A DNA stretch of 64,000 bases from Sodiomyces alkalinus F11 (Eukaryota; Ascomycota; Sordariomycetes; Glomerellales; Plectosphaerellaceae), in assembly GCF_003711515.1 (NCBI RefSeq), contig NW_021167082.1:342923-406922 (forward strand), written 5' to 3'. Positions 59,601 to 64,000 of this stretch are shown piece by piece. The position numbers and the translations under genes are program-made. Each line of letters begins with the position of its first letter. The first letter of the stretch is position 1. The notes under the pieces were generated by a model. The model was not told the DNA's origin. It worked only from the letters and a program-made list of their open reading frames with translations, and made no database searches.

Positions 59601-61008
59601 GAGAATGCCGCTGTACAGGAGTTCGCCGTGGGCCCTGGTCGAAATCAAGGTCCGAAGCGCCTTGGCCGCACAGCGGCGTACTTTCCAGCTGGAGTCGTCG
59701 TCGTCGTCGTCGTCGTCGTCATAATCGCCGCCAAAGTCGACCGCGTCGTCTTCGTCTTCGTCATCCTCCTCGTCATCTTCCATGTCCTCGTCCTCCTCCT
59801 CGTCGACGGCCAAATTGGGGTCGTACTTGAGGAAGCGGAGACAGGCCTGGATGGTCTCATCGGTAAACGGTTCCATTTCGGTGGGGCACGAAGAGAGGAA
59901 GGCTTCCAGGGCAATGAGGGACGCTTCCCTCACGTCGTTATACTCGAAGCCCAGATCTTCCCCGCCGCTAACTTCTTCGAGATGCTTCGCCAGCTCTGCC
60001 TCGCCCAATGCCTGGAAGACGAAAGGCGCCAGGGCGGGCAAGTGGGGACCGAAGCGGTGGGGAATGGACCTGGCGACGGACCCCAGGATGGAGATGTAGA
60101 GGCGGCGGGATACGGGACGAATGTCTGGTCTGGAGAGGCCGTTCACCATGCCCTGCGTGAGCTGGGCCAGTAGACTGTCGGATAGGTGGGGAGCGAGGAT
60201 GGAGACGGCAACGACGGCGCGCTTTTTGACGGCGGAGGAGCCGCGGTCCTTCTCGAGAATGTTCATGACAGAATCCAGCATGGCTTCGACCTCGAGCGGG
60301 GAGAGCATGATGCCGAAGCACCTGACAACCTCGACGAGGACGTCGACGGCCTCAGGGCTCAGGTCCTTGTCGTTCTGCAGCAGGCCTTCTGGAATGGGCG
60401 GCAAGGGGACTTTGGATGGCGGGGGTTGGATCTTGTCGCCCGGGCCAAGCAGTCGTGGGATCAAAACACGACTGACGGCGGAATAAGCCTCCTGGGTGTC
60501 GCGAGAAGGTGGGACGCCCGGAATAGGGCGGGCCAGGGACATGATGGCGGTGCGCAGAGCCAAGGACGGGACGGCACCATCGATGGAGTTCTTCAGCTTG
60601 ATGGACGAGAGCTTTTCTAACATGGGGGCTATGACGGCCGGAGGGAGCTTGATAACGAGGGGTCCGAGGCTGGCGTGGTAGGTCGGCGGTGTCAAGTTAG
60701 CGAAGGACCGTTGTCGGGGGAGGAACCAAAGGCAACCGAAGGAACCGACGATGGACATGGGAGAGGACTAACCACTTGACGGCGAGATTTTGGACCTCGC
60801 CATTCTGGTCGTCCAAGGTCTTGATGACGCTATCAACAGTGCGGGCGGCGACATTGTAATCGTGATGTAGGAAGTCGGGCTTAGCCCTCTCTAAGATGGC
60901 GATGAGGTCATTGAGGCCCATGAAGCGGTAGTCGGGGTCGGCCTCGGACAACTTGTTTAGAAGCTGCATCACCATCTGCGGCGTCGGATTGGGGGTGGAC
61001 GACGCCAT
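56653..61008 (-). CDS. candA: CAND1/CandA (TIP120), cullin-associated exchange factor
   Basis: Four exons: 61008-60773, 60669-57651, 57583-57245 and 57159-56653; introns 103, 67 and 85 nt; 1366 aa. The N-terminus (QMVMQLLNKLSEADPDYRFM, EVQNLAVKCLGPLV across the first junction) is the CAND1 start. HEAT-like repeats run the whole length. The acidic loop (about residues 330-370, Asp/Glu-rich with YDDDDDDDDDSSWKVRRCAA) matches CAND1's. The TIP120 C-terminal domain spans the last three exons (GPFKHKVDDGLEVRK, SAYEMLYALMDT). CAND1 binds unneddylated cullin-RBX1 and exchanges F-box substrate receptors. In Aspergillus nidulans the protein is split into CandA-N and CandA-C; here it is one gene. Confidence 0.95.
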
Positions 61009-62480
61009 GTCGATGGCCGGGGTTCTGGAAGCGGAATAAAAGAAGGAAAACCAGGAGAAGAAGACACTACAAGAGAAATAGGATCAATATGTGTGGAACA
61101 GTGAGGAAATCGACTACTGGGAGGCGAGTGGTCGAGGAGCCCATAGAGCGGGAGGGTCTCCCTTTCTATGTCGGTATTGGGCGTAAGGCGGTAAATATTT
61201 GAAGGTCCCGCAAAGAGATGTGTTATGTTCAACGTGGTTGCTGGCACCAAATCTCTCAAAAGGTGGATCGACAGAGAGGGAGGAGAGGGAGGAGAGGGAA
61301 AAGAGGGAGCTCAAGATGGTTTGTTGGAGGGTTGGAGGTTGGAGGGTTGGAGGGGTTGAAGGTGAAGCAGGCAGCCTCCTCCCAGAGCAACGATGACCAC
61401 TGAAACTTGGTGGGGTAGGGACAATGCTGTACGTTGTATCGCAACTGTCGTAGTTTGGTAGAAAGAGCCCCACAGAAGCTGTTGACCGGGCCGATCCCCC
61501 TCCGAGACCCGCTACCTCTCTTGCGTTATCTTATCCGTACAAAGCCGTCTTAAGGTACCTACCTTAGGTAATTACAGCTGACCTCCAAAGTACTCTATAG
61601 GACTCAGTAACTACCGTGTCTATAACTACCGTATCTATAACTACCGTATCTATAACTACCGTATCTATAACTACCGTATCTAGCATAGCATGCGCTGATC
61701 CTTATTTTATGCTCACTTACTTGAAACCACTCATGTCTGTAGAGCCTACTGTAGCATGCTGGAAACCTCGAACCCGAGGACGAAGCCAGAGTAATATGAG
61801 CCATGAGCCAAACCGTCGGCCTCAAGACGAAGATGTTGCACGCACGTCTTTAGTCCCTACGACGATTCTCTAACGACCTGGATTTATAGCTGGAGACTAC
61901 CTATCAACATCACAAACTCTGAGATGAAATCGCTCGCTCCTATTCCTCGTCTCTCCACTTGGAAAGTCATCACTCCTTCGCAACAAAAGAGTTTACGCAA
62001 CCTCAGGAGCCATGAAGTCAGGTGCGACCCCAGGACAATGCGAGTAGGTACTTGGAGTTCATGTCAATAGGGCCAGGCCGCCAGGGGCATCCCAAGTAAA
62101 AATGAGTTTACGTTTCAACACACGGAATCGCAAAGTCAAAGACTACCAAGCGCTTCAGACTCGCGCCTGCCGTCCTCGGTCTTGCTTCTTCTGCATCCCT
62201 GACTTGTCATGACCTCCCCGCTGAAGCCTTTCCGTTCTTCAAAACATGCCCATCTTTCCATCTGGACCTCCGAGGCTCGAACCACATTCGCAAACAATAT
62301 TCTATCTCCCATCGGTAACCTCCACACGCCCTGCAGCAAGAGCTTTAATCAAATTATTTTAAACCACATCGTCATCACCATTACGTGCGTTGGCCCCGTC
62401 TTCACCGTTCATCCATTCTTTTTTTTTTTACAATTTTTTTTTATACAGACGCTCTCCCTCCCTACCTATATACACCCATA
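61009..62480. promoter_or_regulatory. Divergent intergenic region, candA and PLAC8 gene promoters
   Basis: Contains a GGAGG-rich run (61278-61360), the palindromic TAAGGTACCTACCTTAGGTA (61551-61570) and a 15-bp minisatellite. T-rich tracts at 62415-62445 and CT-rich DNA precede the PLAC8 start. Confidence 0.5.
61609..61682 (+). repeat. 15-bp minisatellite (TATAACTACCGTATC), about 5 copies
   Basis: Tandem units, the first with TGTC for TATC, in the candA-PLAC8 intergenic DNA. It reads as a repeating GSYRY pattern on minus, but that is a property of the repeat, not a gene. Confidence 0.95.
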
Positions 62481-63763
62481 ATGGCCACCAACATACCGGA
62501 CCCCAGCACTTACATCTCTATCCAACCCCCGGGCCACGCCTACGGTACCAGCGGCTCCTCTTCCTCGCGCGCGGTCTCCAGGGGTCGCACCAGCATCGGC
62601 AGCCACACCCCCCGCGACCGGTACAGCTTCAGTACAGACCGCCGAGGACGGGTCGACAGGAAGAGCTCGCAGGCCAGAGACGAACACGCCAAGGAGCTGA
62701 CGAGGCAGCTCGAGGAGCTCCGTAAAATGCTGGCCGAGGCCGACAAAGCGCGAATATCGCCCAGACCCTCGCAGCCCGTGTCGCGACCGAGGGCCGTTCC
62801 CAATAGCGTACCGAAGAGTCAAAACAATACAACGAACATGAAATCGGCTTTCTGCCCCTGTATTGTCCAGGGCTATACCGCCCAGCGGCTTAACAGGCTG
62901 GAACACGGGAAGGCCGCCCTGGGGTTGGATGCCGAGGAGTGCAGTTCTAGCTACTGGCTCTGCTTCTCCTCTGTTCGTACGTCACTCCCAACAAAATACA
63001 AGCCTCTTGGGTGAAAGTTGAGTTAGCGGAATGTGACTAACAAAAAAAACCCCTCCTCCCAGCTCTCTGTCTGTACTCGCTCCCTATCTACAGCCACCGA
63101 AAGAAGATCGCCGCCCGATACGGCTTGAGGGTGACCGCAGATGACTGGCTCGGTATCTGTGTAGAACCTTGCTGCGCCATCCACGACAACGATGAGTACA
63201 TCATTCTTCGCGAGGCCAAGAAACTGCGCGAAAGCAAGGCAGAGGCGGCCAGCGGACGCCCCGGGGAGTACGTGCCGCATCCCCCAATGGCCGTACCAGC
63301 GACCACGCGCGGAGGAAGCGTCTTTGCATCAACGGCCGGTACTCGCAGGTCTAGTAATGACGCCGACGCGCATCCATACATGAGCCAGGCAGTGCTGTTG
63401 TCGGAGATGATGCCTCGTGTCCCGGAGGAGGAGCGCGTGATCCCGCAGCCGAACGGAAGCAGCGAGCTACCTTCAGCGGCATGGAATGTCCCCAGCAGCC
63501 ATGAGTCCGAGGCACCGAGGAAGACGAATGAAGAGGCGGAGGTTGGGCGCCGGCAAAGTCATGACGGCATCGGAGAGTCTGGAATTGTAAAGACCGCCCT
63601 CCCCGATAAAAAGGAAGTTCAGTCCCCTCCTGTTGCGTCCCGGGATACGATACAAAGTACCCACCAGGTTGTCGATGCGGGCGCCGGACCTCATGGGAAG
63701 CAGCAGCAACCGTTAGACGACGATGCCGGCTCTTCCATACCTGGCAGGGCTTATACCATATGA
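62481..63763 (+). CDS. PLAC8 (cysteine-rich) domain protein, 398 aa
   Basis: Exons 62481-62976 and 63063-63763, joined across an 86-nt intron (GTACGT...CCCAG). The start ATG is in context CATAATGGCC. After a Ser/Arg-rich N-terminus and a short helix with coiled-coil character (HAKELTRQLEELRKMLAEAD, about residues 73-92), the PLAC8 domain (about 118-225) shows the CPC motif in AFCPCIVQGYTAQRLNR, a hydrophobic stretch SSYWLCFSS, and GICVEPCCAIHDNDEYI. PLAC8 proteins are membrane-associated; fungal and plant members include cell-number regulators and metal-tolerance transporters, so the role here is open. The C-terminal half is disordered and rich in Ser, Pro and Glu. Confidence 0.9.
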
Positions 63764-64000
63764 CTCGCAAGTTCTTCGTCCTCGAGCGTCGTCTCGCCGG
63801 CTTGTTAACGGAATATCGCAGAGGGCGAAGTCGTCTCGTGGACAACGGAGCGGCGGTGAGGAGGTATGCAGCACAGGTGAAGAGGCCGAGGAATCATGCG
63901 CGTCGTCGACTGATTCGAGAAAGCTCCAGTGATGATGCGGACTTGGGCGGTTGTCTATTCATACGGAAGGGGTGGTGGTTCGCGGGATGTCATCGTTGAC
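63764..64000. other. Window edge, 3' of the PLAC8 gene
   Basis: No supported gene. Frames that remain open to the edge begin out of context and have no recognisable content. Confidence 0.5.

Noticed and set aside
58968..60173. 401-aa plus-strand ORF opposite candA
   Set aside because: Antisense shadow of the CAND1 coding exon.

Overview
The window is nuclear DNA of a filamentous ascomycete, most likely a Sordariomycete. The evidence is short spliceosomal introns (57-226 nt) with GTRNGT donors and CTAAC-type branch sites, GC-rich coding sequence with C/G third positions, pyrimidine-rich leaders, lineage-typical proteins (Zn2Cys6 regulator, Dnf3-type flippase, YBT1-like ABCC transporter, full-length CandA/CAND1, PLAC8 protein) and an AT-rich block carrying the signature of repeat-induced point mutation (RIP). 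I cannot name the species.

Left part (1-25.3 kb). In order: an unassigned ORF (754-1278, +), a Pdr16/17-type Sec14 lipid-transfer protein (2405-3508, +), TRAPP subunit Trs31 with a 74-nt poly-C tract in its intron (4033-4873, +), a doubtful minus-strand exon (5353-5652), about 5 kb of gene-poor DNA, three small membrane-protein genes of unknown function (10957-11445 +; 12462-13705 -, with a probable 1-nt frameshift; 14616-15104 +), a four-exon Zn2Cys6 regulator (17842-20676, +), and a convergent tRNA dimethylallyltransferase (21248-22874, -). The last shares a short divergent promoter containing three CCAAT boxes with SEC61 alpha (23493-25253, +).

Middle (26.4-29.7 kb). A 3.3-kb LTR element with two 196-bp LTRs, a near-perfect 5-bp target duplication, a copia-like gag/protease relic on the plus strand and a second, unrelated-looking relic ORF on the minus strand. 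It is RIP-mutated, with mutation limits lying inside the LTRs. A 10-N assembly gap inside it is flanked by an exact 95-bp duplication, so the gap looks like an unmerged contig overlap.

Right part (30-64 kb). An ABCC/YBT1-like vacuolar-type transporter (30525-35863, +), 6 kb of non-coding DNA leading to a homeodomain regulator (41913-43986, +), a P4-ATPase flippase (47248-51985, +), then three minus-strand genes: an adaptin-binding p34/Irc6-like protein (52249-53702), a conserved membrane protein of unknown function (54169-55566) and CAND1/CandA (56653-61008). The last gene is a divergent PLAC8 protein (62481-63763, +).

There is no operon-like grouping. Several genes share a theme, membrane traffic and lipid asymmetry (Pdr16-like transfer protein, TRAPP, Sec61, P4-ATPase, adaptin-binding p34, ABCC pump), but this probably reflects housekeeping content, not a cluster. 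I saw no tRNA or rRNA gene, CRISPR array or biosynthetic gene cluster.
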